Assembly (NCBI GenBank): GCA_026874595.1
Contig: CM049320.1
Location: 53,905,070 to 53,969,069, forward strand
Direction of reading: 5' to 3'
Length of the DNA stretch: 64,000 nucleotides
Source of the DNA: Sipunculus nudus
Taxonomy: Eukaryota; Annelida; Sipuncula; Golfingiida; Sipunculidae
A model generated the notes under the pieces. That model was given only the letters and a program-made list of their open reading frames with translations. It had not been told where the DNA came from and did no database searches. Of the stretch, positions 48,327 to 61,083 are shown piece after piece. Numbering within the stretch: position 1 is the stretch's first letter; every line of letters starts with the position of its first letter. The position numbers were made by a program, and so were the translations under genes.

Positions 48327-49550
48327 AGCTCAGCTGACTGTAAGTCATCTGAGCTATAGTGATCACTCTTTGTCCGTCGTCCGTCCGGCCATCCGGCCGT
48401 CTGTCCGTTAACAAGGCACAAATCGTAACCGCTGGACCTAGAATCTTCATTCTTGACATTCTGAGAGACCTATGAAAAGTCTCCATGGAAACCAGAAATT
48501 AGGCCTGTTACCCATATCCTTCGAGCTATGGGGCCCCAAAGTACCCCCCAGAATAGTAAAAAAAATTTCATAAAAAAACTTCAATATCTGATTAACTATG
48601 TCACTGATGGTCATGATTTTTGGCATACATATTGATCATGAGATGTTTCATCAGTTTCTGCAGACCGGTGGTGCCACCTGTATTTTTCAAATTTTTACAA
48701 TTTTTTCCCTCTATTTTTGAGACCTTTAAGGATGTAGTTATCTGTCAACAGGGTTCAAATTGTATCGACTGGACCTAGAGTCTTCATTCTTGACACACAG
48801 GGAGACCCATGAAAAGTCTCCATGGAAACCTGAAATTAGGTCTCTGTTACCTATATCCTTTGAGCTGTGGCACTCCAAAGTACAGCTCAGAATAATGGAA
48901 AATTTGATACAAAAGCTGAAGTATCTGAACAACTAATGCAGAGATCACCATAATTGTTTGCATGGATGTTGATCATGGATTGTTTCATCAGTTTCTGCAG
49001 CCTGGTGGCACTTCATGTATTTGTTCGGGCTTTTTTCGAATTTTTTCTCTATTTTTGAGACCTTTAAAGTTATGAACAACTGTTAACAGGGCACAAATCA
49101 TAACAACTGGCCCTAGAATCTTCATTCTTTACACAAAGGGAGACCCATGAAAAATCTCCATGGAAACCTGAAATTAGGTCTCCGTTACCCATATCCATTA
49201 AGCTGTATGGCTCCAAAATACCCCCCCCCCCCCCGAATAATAAAAATTTGATACAAAAACTCCAGTATCTCAATTACTACAACACTGATGCTCATGATTT
49301 TTGGCATACATATTGATCATGACGTGTTCCATCAGTTTCAGCAGACTCGGTGCGCCACCTCTATTTTTTTTAAAGTTTACGCATTTTTTCTCTATTTTTG
49401 AGATATATTAATACAGACACAATCTCAGCCTGTTGGTTAATCTGTTTGATGCTTCAGTTGAATGGTTATATACTACCATTCAGATGATAAAATTTCCTTT
49501 TGCAAATCTCTTCCCAGTCAGCTGAGCGTCATGACCCATGGGTCACTTGT
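48327..49550 (+). mobile_element. Family A ends with a different tandem core, copy 3
   Basis: The ends are as in copies 1, 2 and 5 (AGCTCAGCTGACTGTAAGTC; CAGCTGAGCGTCATGACCCA and TGGGTCACTTG), but the interior is unrelated to theirs. It is three units of about 335-340 bp, each with GGACCTAGAATCTTCATTCT-type text (48436, 48769, 49110), CTCCATGGAAACC, and GTTTCTGCAG followed by a GGTGGTGCCACC-like site (exact form at 48667). Non-coding. Confidence 0.85.
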
Positions 49551-49842
49551 ATTGCTAAGTGTTGGTTACTTGGTTAGGTGGTTTGTCTCTTTGCCAGTTA
49601 ACTGAAATTAACTGGATTTTACTGACAGTTATGGAAGGATTAGGTGAAACATCAAGAGACCAACCCTTTCAGCCCTGGATAAATAATATATTTTTTGTAA
49701 GGAATTTTAGGCACAATCAAGGCAGTTTGTATTTTCAATTGAGGTTGGAGCCTGATGATTCCCTGGCATTAGTGGATGCCTTTGTTCTTGCTGACATAGG
49801 GGACTTATGTAACAACAATTGGGTTCACAATCTAATATCACA

Positions 49843-49843
<1 letters not shown>

Positions 49844-49883
<40 letters not shown>
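49844..49883. repeat. TA microsatellite
   Basis: About 20 TA units. Confidence 0.95.
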
Positions 49884-49889
<6 letters not shown>

Positions 49890-50490
49890 CTGATATCATA
49901 ATATACAAATGTATGATATTCTTGTATATACTTATTAAACCACACTGTGCTTTAGATCTAACTTTATGCATGTATATTATCCAGATAACCGAGTACGGGT
50001 GCAAATATTTAGGAGAGAAAAGAAAATGGCCATGTAATTTGTATTAAAATAGCAGACATTTAAACACACATACACATGAGCTAATGTACGTGTCATTTGT
50101 TAGAATAAATTGTAAAGCTTTTATTTCCCAGTAGAGTATAAAGTCAAATTCTAGTGCAAGAATGATTGTGAAGAATTTGAGAAGGTCCCAAGTCTTCTAT
50201 AAATATAGGAATGTGTTTCATCTGCAAATTCACAATCCTAGATGCAAATATTATATGAATCAACTTTCATCATGCAATTCATGCATACCAACTTGCATGT
50301 CAATTTCAGAGACTGCATGAGAGCATGTCAATTTCAATGCCTGCATGCTTGTCAGTTTCAGGGCTGGTATGTTGATCAGTATCACTCCCAGTACATGTTA
50401 ATTTCACTGTTGTGTTCCATTGCATGTATGTATGGAGAAAATTGCATGCTCTCTGTGCCTTGACTGCTATTTTCTGCATGTATTCAGCAG

Positions 50491-50562
50491 TCACCAGCAG
50501 TGACCCAAGACCAACACCAGCAGAGAAACAGCAGCTCACCCAGTGGCAGCTAGCCATGTCTG
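50491..50562 (+). CDS. Short internal exon of the host gene
   Basis: The acceptor TATTCAGCAG ends at 50490; a 3-bp earlier choice at 50487 also keeps frame. The donor GTAAGT starts at 50563. 72 bp, phase 1 at both ends, matching the phase-1 donor at 34998. The open frame reads TSSDPRPTPAEKQQ then LTQWQLAMS, a polar linker with a Pro-rich start. Skipping or including it would not change the downstream frame. It is joined to the other exons by phase and strand; transcript support is not available. Confidence 0.6.
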
Positions 50563-52736
50563 GTAAGTGCCCACTTTTTTTTGCATCAGTGTAAAATTTG
50601 TTACCTTTTTTCCCATGGGAGTAACTCAGTGAAATACACACATCACTCAGGTTAATATTAACTAGTATAAAGTTCCATATATATTGAATGGCTATAAATA
50701 AACATGTATATACAGAAACTAATAAACTTATAGCCTCAAGAAAATATATTGTGGATGGTGAGATTTTTTTATTTATAACATAAAGAGAAATGTTTAAATG
50801 AAGTGGGAATTATAAGTGGTCTCTTTATATAAATGCAATATATATAGATATTCTAAGTGTAAAGTTAGATGAGACTTACATTGTCAGTGATATCAGACTA
50901 TAAACCCCCACCTTTACGTGTATAATATATAATGTATGTGTATGTAGATGGATAGATAGAAACAGAAATAGAAATCTATGTAAGCTATATGTACAATTTC
51001 ATATTTTATATCAATTGATCATTGTATCGGAGCTGTTAATGTTACATTTGAGGTTTGATGTCAACAACAAGTTTCACCAGTGATAATGCTGTTTGAACTC
51101 CCTGTCAGTTACACGTGTTATAATTATATCCGATAACAATGTCCCATAAATCTATACCACAATCATCCCCATGCAGGGGGCATAACAAACTTAGATGAAG
51201 CTTGAAATCAGCAGTTAAAAGAGAAAACACTATTTGATTCAACCTTGTTACAAAATATTGTGTGAAAAAAAGTCATTTAAACTTGAAAGAAAATATTTCA
51301 CCCTATCCATTAAAATAGAAAATAGAATGCAAAATTTACTTTTATTTTAGATTTTGGATAAATTTTAAAACTGTGTACATTTACTTTATAGGCAATACCT
51401 TGCTCAGTTTTTGTTGTATTTACCAAATTTTCAACAGTTCTTACAGAGAGGGTTTATTTATTGTTTAAGGTTATACAGGGAATCTTAAGAGCTGAAAAAA
51501 ATATACAATAGGGTTGACTTCAGAGAATCTATCCACAAGATGGTTTGTTGTAGGTGCCACTTTATAGAACAGTTTCATGGGCCTGTTAACAGTAAAGGGT
51601 TAAAATAATATTTATATTGATAACAATTTGTTAGAATAAAAATTACAGCCCTTGCAGCTAGGTTTGTGACTGTGAACCAACAGAAATATTGATTTAGGTT
51701 TGCTACCAGTACACATGTCAAAGTTAGGTGTATAATATTGATTTTAGTCTGGTATAATGCTTTATGTTTTGTATGTAAGTTAATGCAGACACAGCACTGT
51801 GCTGTTGAAGTGTACTCTGAGGTTTTGATGTTAAGGGTCTGACAGTATGGGAAAGGTATGGCTGTCATCAGTTTTCATAAAATACAAGGTAATTATTTAG
51901 TTATGATCAAAATGCTGTAAACTGCAAGTGAGGATGTAGCATTTTTAGTGTTTGTCCATAAATGAGATCTGTTGAAATTACAGTTGTGGCACTTTGAGTT
52001 TATTTTCATGACCAGGGTCTATGGCATAGATAATTTCCATGTTTTCTAGCTATAGGCCTTTATATAATTATGTTCTGATGGATATACATGAGGACTCAGA
52101 TAACATTTATAAGTAAAGCCAAGGTCATCTGATGTGGTTTCTAAAGTATCATATGTTTTACCTGGTAACCTCACATTAAAGGCTTGAAAGTGACATAGGG
52201 GCAGAAAGTTTTGGGTTTTCCCAAAACTGCAGCAGCTAGATCCTGATTATGTTTTTTATAAATAAAACTTGGATGTTACATTGTAATTTGAGTGCTGAGC
52301 TCAGCTGCTCTGGCCATATCCACCCTCTCTAGCTGAGGTTTGTTGTCCCCTTATCATTGTCTACATGAGTATAACCTACACCCACTGTGACTGCTAGTAC
52401 AACATGTGTAACTTCTGCAAAAAAAAACAAGATTTGTTCGAATATTCATGCTTCAGCTGTAAAATTAACCATAACAAAACCTATAGTACATAAAGTATAT
52501 ACATATTTTCTTGTTGGTGTCTCTTGTGAAACCTGGCAGAAACTGCTGGTCTGTTACTTCTTTAACAAATTTGGAACTCTATTGAAGGTTGTCATCCTAT
52601 TTTTGGCTGCAGTCCTTGATAATCCCCCCTGGGTATAGTCTTCTCTTTTTGAGACCTTCAGATGACAGCAATCATGTCAGTTTCTCAAATGGGGTGGCAT
52701 TTAGTGTCCCATAAAAATTGTGTGTTCATTGATCAT
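50563..52736. other. Intron sequence, nothing recognised
   Basis: AT-rich, no bounded element or coding frame. Confidence 0.45.
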
Positions 52737-54131
52737 AAGCAGGTGCCCTATATTAAGCACCGGTCCATCCTTCTGTTTGTCTGTCTGTACATCCCTTCAT
52801 CCACAAATTCATTTCAGGATAATAACTCGGATTGACATATGGATTTTAAGCAAGACTTATATATGGCCCACCACTAAACCTAGAACTCTGTTGATTTTGG
52901 GGACATAAGGTCAAAGTTCAAAGTCACAGGACCCACATATTTAAAAAGATTTTGGATGCATATAAAGCCAAACTTTCAGCCAAAACCATAAATTGGGTCA
53001 CTGGACTTTTGTGTAATTTCTTGGTGTTATGGGCTTGAACATAATACACTTAGTAAAAAAAAGGATATTTATTTACTTATTTAACATGAGATTTTGCTGA
53101 AGCTAGACACTTTTTTACAGACATAAAACTTTATTTTATAAAGATTCAATGGTGTACCCAAAATTAGATCTGAATATTGCATTTTTTTAAGTTATTAGCA
53201 TAAATAGAAAAATCAATACTTTAAATTTTGTCCAATTTTGGCCATGGCTTATTTTTTTCCCTATATCTTCTGTTGATTTAATTTTCACAGCACTATGTAT
53301 ACATAATGATTTAACATTAATCCTTTAAAATAAAAAAAAGAAATTGACTGTAAAGAGTAGCTTTTATTCAAGTTTTTAGACACCATGTCAAGTATTGTTT
53401 ACATCAGGCCAGCCCAGTTTAACATTGGTGTGTAAATTGCCTACACCTGTGTCATTTATCACTCAACTCTCCAGACATTGCTTTGCTATGCTTGGCTTCC
53501 CTTGGGCCAGCTTATCTTGGTTTCCACTCTGCACCTCCTACCCCCCCCCCCCCCCCAAAAAAAAAAAAAAACAGGATGCATTAACTAGATGAATGTTATA
53601 ATTTTCCCTGTTTAATTCATTCTTATTCTTTACTTTTGCAACATTATGGATTTTGTTTTGTATCAAAAAGGGTTACAATGATTAAAGCACACATTTAATA
53701 GAGCCCATAAAGTGACGTATTGCTATAAAAGTATGTAGCATTCCATACAGCATTGATAAATATGTATAAATATACAACAACTCATCTCCACTTTCTTCCT
53801 TATTCTATATTTTACAGTGTTTCATATATACCCAGTGGGTATTTTAAACACATATTATACTTTAATTCACATAGTTGAAATACAGATGGTTTTACAAATA
53901 TTTGATCATGACATGATGAGAGGCTCCTGCATCTTTGATGTAGTCCATAAAAGTGCATTTCTAGTATTTGTCTTGCATTTATATATTTAGTATTTAATTA
54001 TCATCAAGTAGCAAGGCCATTTTCTCATAGTATTTCAAAAGCTAATATGTAAAAATAGAAATAAGTACATTTTGCATTTGCTAAAATTTGCTAAAAGTTC
54101 AGCTGAGTGCATGATGACCCATGGGTTCCTT
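52737..54131 (+). mobile_element. Family A-related element, copy 4, variant 5' end
   Basis: From about 53020 to the 3' end (CAGCTGAGTGCATGATGACC, then CATGGGTTCCTTG) it follows copy 1: TTTAACATGAGA, TTTAATTTTCACAGCA, ATGTCAAGTATTGTTTACAT. The left end lacks the family A start and has a different hairpin, GGTGC...GCACC at 52742-52761. The 3' hairpin is degraded. A C-run lies at 53541-53556. Confidence 0.6.
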
Positions 54132-55846
54132 GTTTATAATTTAGGCATAAATTTTCTGCTTTAATTATAATATATAAACAATAATACTGTATTTTTTTTC
54201 AATTATTTCCTTTTTTAAGTTTACATTTGAATGATATATTATGTGATCAAGAGCAGCATTTATAAAACAAAACCACATGCTCATTAAATCTGTTATTATC
54301 ACTAATTATTCTTCTTGATTACAAAGGATTAATCCATAGTACTGCAAATATGGTGTGAAAAAAATGAACGATAGATGGCATTCTCTGCATTGTCAAGCTA
54401 TATGTCAATATTATATTTTAGAAATTCATAAATAGTTTAAAAAACATTAACAATAATAATCTTGTTATAGTTGATCAAACAAATCACTGATACTGGTTAT
54501 AGCTTTGTATAATATTATCTGATTGGGAAAAATGGATATCAAAACCTTTTTTCATACCCCATATATATGTGTGTTTGTGTGTATGCACAAAATCATTTAT
54601 ATTTCCTCTGCTGGTTAACCTGGTATATTGATATCCTTGTTCTAGTGACCCATATACAGAAAATCACATTCAGTGGGAAAATTAGCCCCCCCCCCCCCCC
54701 CCCCCTCTCCTTGATGTTGCTAAATGTTAACATTTACTAGTAGAGATAAGGGTTTTGTATAAATATAACAAGGGAATATGATACTGGTATCAGATTGTAA
54801 AACCTTATGTGTATTCTCTATAAAGTGGCTTAAAACCACATGAAATCACATAATTTACAATAACATTTGCCAAAATACTTTATTTATGTCACCCAGCGGC
54901 CAAATGAAATAAAATATTCCTGGTACCTTGCCTTTAGGTAGATGTTTTGTAGTTTCAAATCTGTCCACCAGCTGTCAGTATCAGGTAGAACCCAGCTTGC
55001 ATACAGATGTACAAAAAAAATCCTACAGCCAGAGATAACTATAGTTCCCTACATCTTATTACTCCTTAATTCCCTAATGTCCACCTGTTTCATTTACTTC
55101 TAACCTTGACTTAATTAGAGTTCTGTCAAACAGACAAACAGAAGAACAGATATAGGTCTAGGTGAAAATACAAATTATGTTTGCATTAATTGTTAATGAC
55201 CATGCATAGCACTGCATAAATAAGATATTCACAAGTAATTATGTTTTTTTTAAACTTGCGGAAATATTAGTTTATTAATAATAAGATTATCATAGAAAAA
55301 TCAGTATTTGTTAAACAGTATTAGATAAGGATACCCATTGTTACCAACATGCGTTATGTAGATAACACGAGCTTGCAACCAGCCGTAGGTAAATAAACCA
55401 CAATAACCATTGCTCCCTCACTTCATTAAGCAACAGCATACAGGAGGATAATTAAACCGGGTGTAATTCACAAAGTTAACAACAGGGGTTTCACACTTTT
55501 CATCGTTAACTTGATCGAGGTTATAAAAACAGTTTTACAACAGTTATTAGGAAACAATATTTCTGCTAGCACAAGATTGAATTAACTCGGAAGCCTGCAG
55601 TATGTAGGTCACACCAGGAGTGTCAGAGATGTTAAAATAAGGATACATCGTGTTGTGGTCCTCTGTATCCTGATGGTATCTCAGCGATAAGTGATGCTGG
55701 CTAATCGTAAGCGAGTTTCTGCAAAACCTCGTCCAAGTGTCTTGTACCTGTCTTGTCACTGTGAGTTTACAGTTATTTATATTTTACTCACTTTACCAAT
55801 TAATTTTTAAAGTGATTCTTTAAAAGACAGATACAGTTGTCATATA

Positions 55847-55848
<2 letters not shown>
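54132..55848. other. Intron sequence, nothing recognised
   Basis: AT-rich, with a C-run near 54687-54705. No gene was seen. Confidence 0.45.
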
Positions 55849-55919
<71 letters not shown>

Positions 55920-55920
55920 T
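55849..55920. repeat. TA microsatellite
   Basis: About 34 TA units with one CA interruption. Confidence 0.95.
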
Positions 55921-56479
55921 TAGTGATAATTTATGAAAATGTTCAGTTACACATTAACACGTGTTTTCATGCATTTGCAATCTTCAGATGTGATATGTCA
56001 ACGGTTGGTGCGGTAATGTAATCATGTGCTGATGCACTCAGCTATGGTCAGGTGGGAATGTTTGGGGATCAGGATGATGCCTGCATTTCGAAATTATTTC
56101 TATCACAACATAATCAGGATCATATTGATCTGCTTTAAGTGGATAACTCCTCTTAGGAAATTTATCTCCTTGATAGAAATTTTGTACTTTTTTCAGGGGT
56201 TGTCCTGGATACAGGATTTGAAAATGGGGAAGCTAGGGGCAGCAGGGCAGGGAAGGGAAATGGAAGGGTTCCCCCTAGCTCATATAGTGTAGAAACATGT
56301 TGAAAATTTATTCTGCAATGGCATAAAGTTTAAGATATAACTAGATGATGCTAAATCTGGCTCTGTTTTCGGTATTAACCACTTATTGTTCTATTTCCCC
56401 CTTAATCCTCTCCTGTTTTAACTTACAGTTAGTAAAATAGTGATAAGATCGCAAGATCGAGAATTTCATGAACTAGCAT

Positions 56480-56722
56480 GGATGATTGTGAGTGAGTCAG
56501 AAGGTAAATGCTCGGATGCACTCCCAGGAGTTGCCATAAGAGTGGGTTTTTAGTAACCCATCCAAGGTCTAGGTTTTCTCTGGTTTTCTCCAGGTTTTCT
56601 CTGTGTCCTCCGCTTTCCTCCACCTATAAAGACTACCAAACACCACCATCTGAGCCATGGAGAGTGCCTTGTTTTAGTTATAACTAGTTGTACAATCCAT
56701 GTATAATAAATAAAAATTTATA
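56480..56722 (+). mobile_element. SINE copy sharing its body with the one at 7384
   Basis: From about 56540 the sequence (AGAGTGGGTTTTTAG, GGTTTTCTCC, CCATGGAGAGTGCCTTG, ACTAGTTGTACAATCCAT, AATAAATAAA) aligns with the minus-strand SINE at 7384-7697. The tRNA-like head is truncated or degraded, so orientation comes from the body and its AT-rich tail. Confidence 0.7.
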
Positions 56723-56889
56723 GTTTAATTGTGAGTGTTAGCTTGAAAGAAGGAAGCAAGCTTATACTGGTCAAGCCAAGTTAATATGGGGAATATTATG
56801 GAAAAAAAAGTAATAACAAATTTGCACAGTATCTGAGTGTATGTAACCTCAGGGGAGGGGCAGAGCCCCGGGGTATGCCACTGATTTTT

Positions 56890-58541
56890 AGCTCAGCTGA
56901 CTATAAGTCATCTGAGCTATAGTCGTGGTCCTTTGTCCGTCGTCCGGCCGTCCGGCCGTTAACAGGGCAAGTTTTGAAATTGTTGGACCTACGAATCCAA
57001 AATTTTGCATTATGTTAGATGTCCCCAAAATCCCCTACCATACTGAAAATTTGGTCTCTAAGACTTCGTTCCTTTGAGATATTAAGGAAAAACCTCCATT
57101 TTCCATTAAAAACCGATTGTTACACTTCAAGACTGCCTAATATCAAAACCACTGATCTGAATTTGATCGTAGTTAATATTCATATTTTTCCATACATTTC
57201 CTATGTACATACCAAAAATTAGGTCAGTATTGGGTAATTTGTTGAAGTTGTGGGCCCAAACATAATGCACCTTGCAAAAAATCAGGAAATATATTTACTC
57301 ACTTTACATAAGAATTGCTGATGCTAGAGACTTTTTTTCAGGGATATAACTTCATTTAATCAAGATTCAATTGTATACCGAAAATTAGATCTGAATTTTG
57401 CAATATTTTCAAGTTATTAGCATAAATATAAAATCAGTACCTTAAATTTTGCCTAACTTTGTCCATGGCACATTTTTTTTTCCTGTAAGAACTGTGTATT
57501 TAATTTTCACAGCATGTACACATAAGGATTTAATCTGTTAAAATCTGAAATTTGAAAATAAAAGCTGCAAAATTAGGCTAGTTATTGATTTTTTTTGGAG
57601 GCTCTTGTTGTATTCCCTTACAATGTCAAGCAGTCCACTTTGGTCACTGTAGGTCATTCAGTGCAATTCTCTATGCTCCCCCCCCCCCCCCCCCCCGAAT
57701 GTTATGTAATCCTATCACTCGGGCAAGCCCTCTTTCTTTTTGAGCTTGATCAGGCTGTCTACAGTTAATACCACAAGGAGCCTTTCTCTCTTCTCCCCCC
57801 ATTCTGTTGACAGACCTGTACTTCAAATAAGGAATCTTTTAATTTCACTTTTTATTCAGCAACAAGCAGTACAACAGAGACCCCTTTCCCCAACCCGTCC
57901 CTTCAATACACAGGACTAATAAACAAGACAAATCTTACAATTTTAATGTTTAATAATTTTTTTTTGTTGAGACTTGGACAATTTTGATTTTTTTAAGAAA
58001 AAAAATGTTCAGGAATTTGATCCTTAAATTCAAATGTGATAAAATATTAGGATCTAATGTGCTAACTGACAAGATTTAAGAAGATGGAAATACTTTGTAG
58101 CATTTCATTCATTTCTCTTAGAGATGGCCGGGTCTTGGTTTGAATAACACTGTTAAACTTAAAATCAGGAATATTGGTAAATCTTTATGGGATTAATTTT
58201 TAACTTATATGGCCATATATTTAACTTTTGAAAACAATTACCTTCACACATTATTTGTTTATGAAATGTAACTTTTATATAACACTTACTGTAGGCCCAT
58301 TTTTTTCCCTTGGTGCATCATTAAATGGTTTCAGGCTACAGGTTTCATTTATTACACAGTGCATATGCTTTAGCTTATGCCCATGATTCTATAATTTACA
58401 GAATTTCATTTTAGCAGGGCCATTTTCTCTTAGCTTTTCAAATGCTAATATACATGAAAACCCAAGGAAATAAAAATATTTTGCAGTTGCTAATATTTTT
58501 TTCCAAAATTCAACTGAGCGATGTGACCCATGGATCCCTTG
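56890..58541 (+). mobile_element. Family A element, copy 5
   Basis: 5' hairpin after TTTTT; 3' end CAACTGAGCGATGTGACCCA followed by TGGATCCCTTG. Closely related to copy 2 throughout, about the same length, with a C-run at 57678-57697. A short frame at 57019-57222 resembles one at 40489 in copy 1; this reflects shared repeat DNA, not a conserved protein. Confidence 0.85.
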
Positions 58542-58749
58542 TTAAGGAATCAGGATGGCTGCAAGCTCCAGCACAAACTTCCAGTATATTTGCAGTATTC
58601 AGCATGTTTTGAAGATTTTAAGCCATTTTCATGTATATATATAACTTATAAGTACATGGTGATATTCCAGCATTAATGCCTTAGACAGAAGACCAGCAAG
58701 GCATGTCTATAAAGGGGCATACTTACATGGTGTCCAAAAAACAAATCTT

Positions 58750-59338
58750 TGTTCATTAAAACCTCACCTAATGACCGCCTAGTTTAGCAACCACCTCAAA
58801 ACAACGTCCACTTTATATGGGTCCTGGTACTTTTTTGTCTGCTGCTTCCTCAGAGCGGGGGACATTGATTTGGGTTTGTCCGTCGTCTCCGTGTGTGTCC
58901 CTCGGTCAGGTTTTCGTTTGTGTGATATGTTTTTAAAATATTTTCCAATTTCATTAAAATTTGGGTCAGTGATTGCTCTCATGCATACCTAGGTTGGGAT
59001 TCGTTTTGGAGTGTCTGTCTAAAAATGTATTATGACCGGCTCCAAAACAAACAAAAAATTCTTCTTTTGTTCCCAATAAAACATTACATGTGGAGACATC
59101 TTCAGGGGGACATTTAAAACTAAAACACAGCCACATGTGGAGACATGCGCAGGCAAAAACAAAAACTAAAATGTATATTGATAGGGCAAGCATGGGACAA
59201 CAAGAGGCAGAAGCAAGGGACATAAATTCCACTAATTTACTTGTTTCTCTTTATATAATATCTTGCTTAGATAACCAGTTTGCAAATGTGACACTTTATC
59301 AAGGTCCAGATGGTGGTCTTTATTTCAAGGTTCCACTG
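58750..59338 (+). mobile_element. Family E element with internal insertion
   Basis: The left part (AAAACCTCACCTAATGACCG, AACCACCTCAAAACAACG) resembles 63920-64000. The right end GGTGGTCTTTATTTCAAGG then TTCCACTGTATA is the family E end. The middle (about 58855-59290) is unrelated and may be a nested insertion; it carries ACATGTGGAGACAT twice (59087-59100 and 59132-59145). Confidence 0.5.
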
Positions 59339-59385
59339 TATATAGTTCAGCTTTCCTCTTGTTTCTTGTTCTTCAGCCCCCACAG

Positions 59386-59448
59386 ATGGAGCCAGTGATG
59401 CTGCTTGGCAGGAAAATTTTACATATGGTCTCCCTTATGAGGAGAAGG
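59386..59448 (+). CDS. Host gene tyrosine-repeat exon 1
   Basis: 63 bp, phase 1 at both ends. Acceptor CCCCCACAG ends at 59385 and donor GTAGGT starts at 59449. An alternative acceptor CTTCAG at 59376 would add exactly 9 bp and keep frame. The protein reads DGASDAAWQENFTYGLPYEEK, with the split first codon completed from the previous exon. It shares A-S-x-x-x-W-x-E-N-x-x-Y with the next exons and is the most divergent of the ENxxY copies. The first tyrosine is the one the other copies keep. Confidence 0.7.
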
Positions 59449-60146
59449 GTAGGTACCTAGGTACTGTACTTAACATTTGTATGGCATTTATAACATTGTA
59501 TAATTAACAACATTAATACTCATGGTTATAACACTGTATGATTTAATTATCTGCATGTCTCTATACCTTGCATGTATGATATATAAAGGTGGTCTTGGGT
59601 ATGTTAATATTAGTACACAAGGGGCTACAATTAATTATAAATTTTGCATTGTGTGTACCGTACTTAACCAGTTCACTTAATTATCATGTTTTGTGTGTAT
59701 TATAAGTCCTAGTGTACCGTGTCTTAATGATACACATAGCTAACGTTTGTATCACTCAGTACATATGCATTAAATGCAAGACAAAAAGCATTATACTGTT
59801 AAAGTTATCAGCTTATACTTAAGGTTGATGGTTATGGGATTTTATAGAGACAATAAAGTATGATTGATCTGTTATATATTGTAAATGTTATAGGTATGGC
59901 ATACCTTGCAGAGAACTTTGAGTATACTAGTTGTTCAAATATGTAGCACCACTTACAATTTTGAAATTGGATTCAATTACTGGTATATCAATTTTGCTAA
60001 AGCATTTTATTGATAACCGCAAAAATACACTGGTATGTGCCATTGCTATAGCATGATGCATATATGACCCACAACAATTTGTTTTACCTGAATGAACATC
60101 TTACTTTGCATGCTTTGTGATGTAATTCACGTGGTATTCTTTTAAG

Positions 60147-60209
60147 AGGCCTCTGCATCATGGCATGAAAATTCTCTGTATGCAAAGCAAAGGATAAAAT
60201 ATGGTGATG
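60147..60209 (+). CDS. Host gene tyrosine-repeat exon 2
   Basis: 63 bp, phase 1-1. Acceptor TTTTAAG ends at 60146 and donor GTATGT starts at 60210. It reads EASASWHENSLYAKQ followed by RIKYGD. The central WHENSLY is shared with exons 3 and 4, and a second tyrosine lies near the end. Confidence 0.75.
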
Positions 60210-60375
60210 GTATGTATTTCCTGTTAATACTGTTTTGCCCTTTATTTTCGTTTACTAACAAAAACTGACATTAAAAGTTGTGCTCATGCCTATTTATATT
60301 ACTTTGCATGATTTTGTATAACATTAACACTTTGTCATGTCAGTGTATCTTGTGTCTCATGTCTTACCTATTAAG

Positions 60376-60441
60376 GACAAGATGCATCTGAACAAACTTG
60401 GCATGAAAATTCTCTCTATGGAACTCAAACGAGGGAATGTG
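60376..60441 (+). CDS. Host gene tyrosine-repeat exon 3
   Basis: 66 bp, phase 1-1. Acceptor CTATTAAG ends at 60375 and donor GTACGT starts at 60442. It reads GQDASEQTWHENSLYG then TQTREC, one residue longer than its neighbours. It lies only 166 bp after exon 2. The intron sequence before it (CTTGTGTCTCATGTC) resembles that before exon 4, so the duplicated unit included intron. The acceptor has a weak pyrimidine tract, so it may be used less often or not at all. Confidence 0.6.
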
Positions 60442-61020
60442 GTACGTGTTAAACTATGCATGCTTTCTTTATGGTGCTATATTGTGTATTATTTTATGTT
60501 AAGTACTAATTGTGATAATAGGGGTGTTCTCTCTTTCGAGTCTTGGTTAGCTTGACTTTACAATGACACAATATACCTTAATTGAATAACTCGCAGTACA
60601 GGATTCAGCCTACTACAAAACACCCATCATTGGTTGCAAAGAGCTACAACTTTAAGAGCTAATTTTACCTATGAAATTGTTGGAATTAAGGCATCAGCAA
60701 ATGACGTTGGAGTTGACTCAAAAATGAAATTGCTGATTATATGCTTGCTGATAAAAATAATGATTATGCAGTGCCAAAGTTAGGCATATAACTGCACTGT
60801 AGACACACAGCAAATACCAAGCTAACTTCATGAGATGACAAAAAGTCTCAAAAGTTCAAATTTGTGACTCAGTAAAATCAAGTTAAGGAAAAGGGAATGC
60901 CCCTTTATACTTTTATGCACAAATATTTAATTTGCATGCTTATGTGTTACACAATGTCTTGTCTGTGTTTCTTGTGTGTCATGTCACAGCTTTGTGTATG
61001 TCATGTCATATTTCTTTAAG

Positions 61021-61083
61021 AACAAGATGCATCTGAATTGTGGCATGAAAATTCTCTCTATGGAACTCCAATGAAAAAGCAGG
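61021..61083 (+). CDS. Host gene tyrosine-repeat exon 4
   Basis: 63 bp, phase 1-1. Acceptor ATTTCTTTAAG ends at 61020 and donor GTATGT starts at 61084. It reads EQDASELWHENSLYGTPMKK with a final Q. Closest to exon 3: ten residues from WHENSLYGT and the flanking QDASE are shared. Confidence 0.75.

Noticed and set aside
49559-49846. 95-codon ORF next to family A copy 3
   Set aside because: No splice context or family resemblance; likely chance.
40489-57222. Similar short ORFs at 40489 and 57019 in family A copies
   Set aside because: Similarity follows the DNA of the repeat; the frame is not kept in copies 2 and 3.
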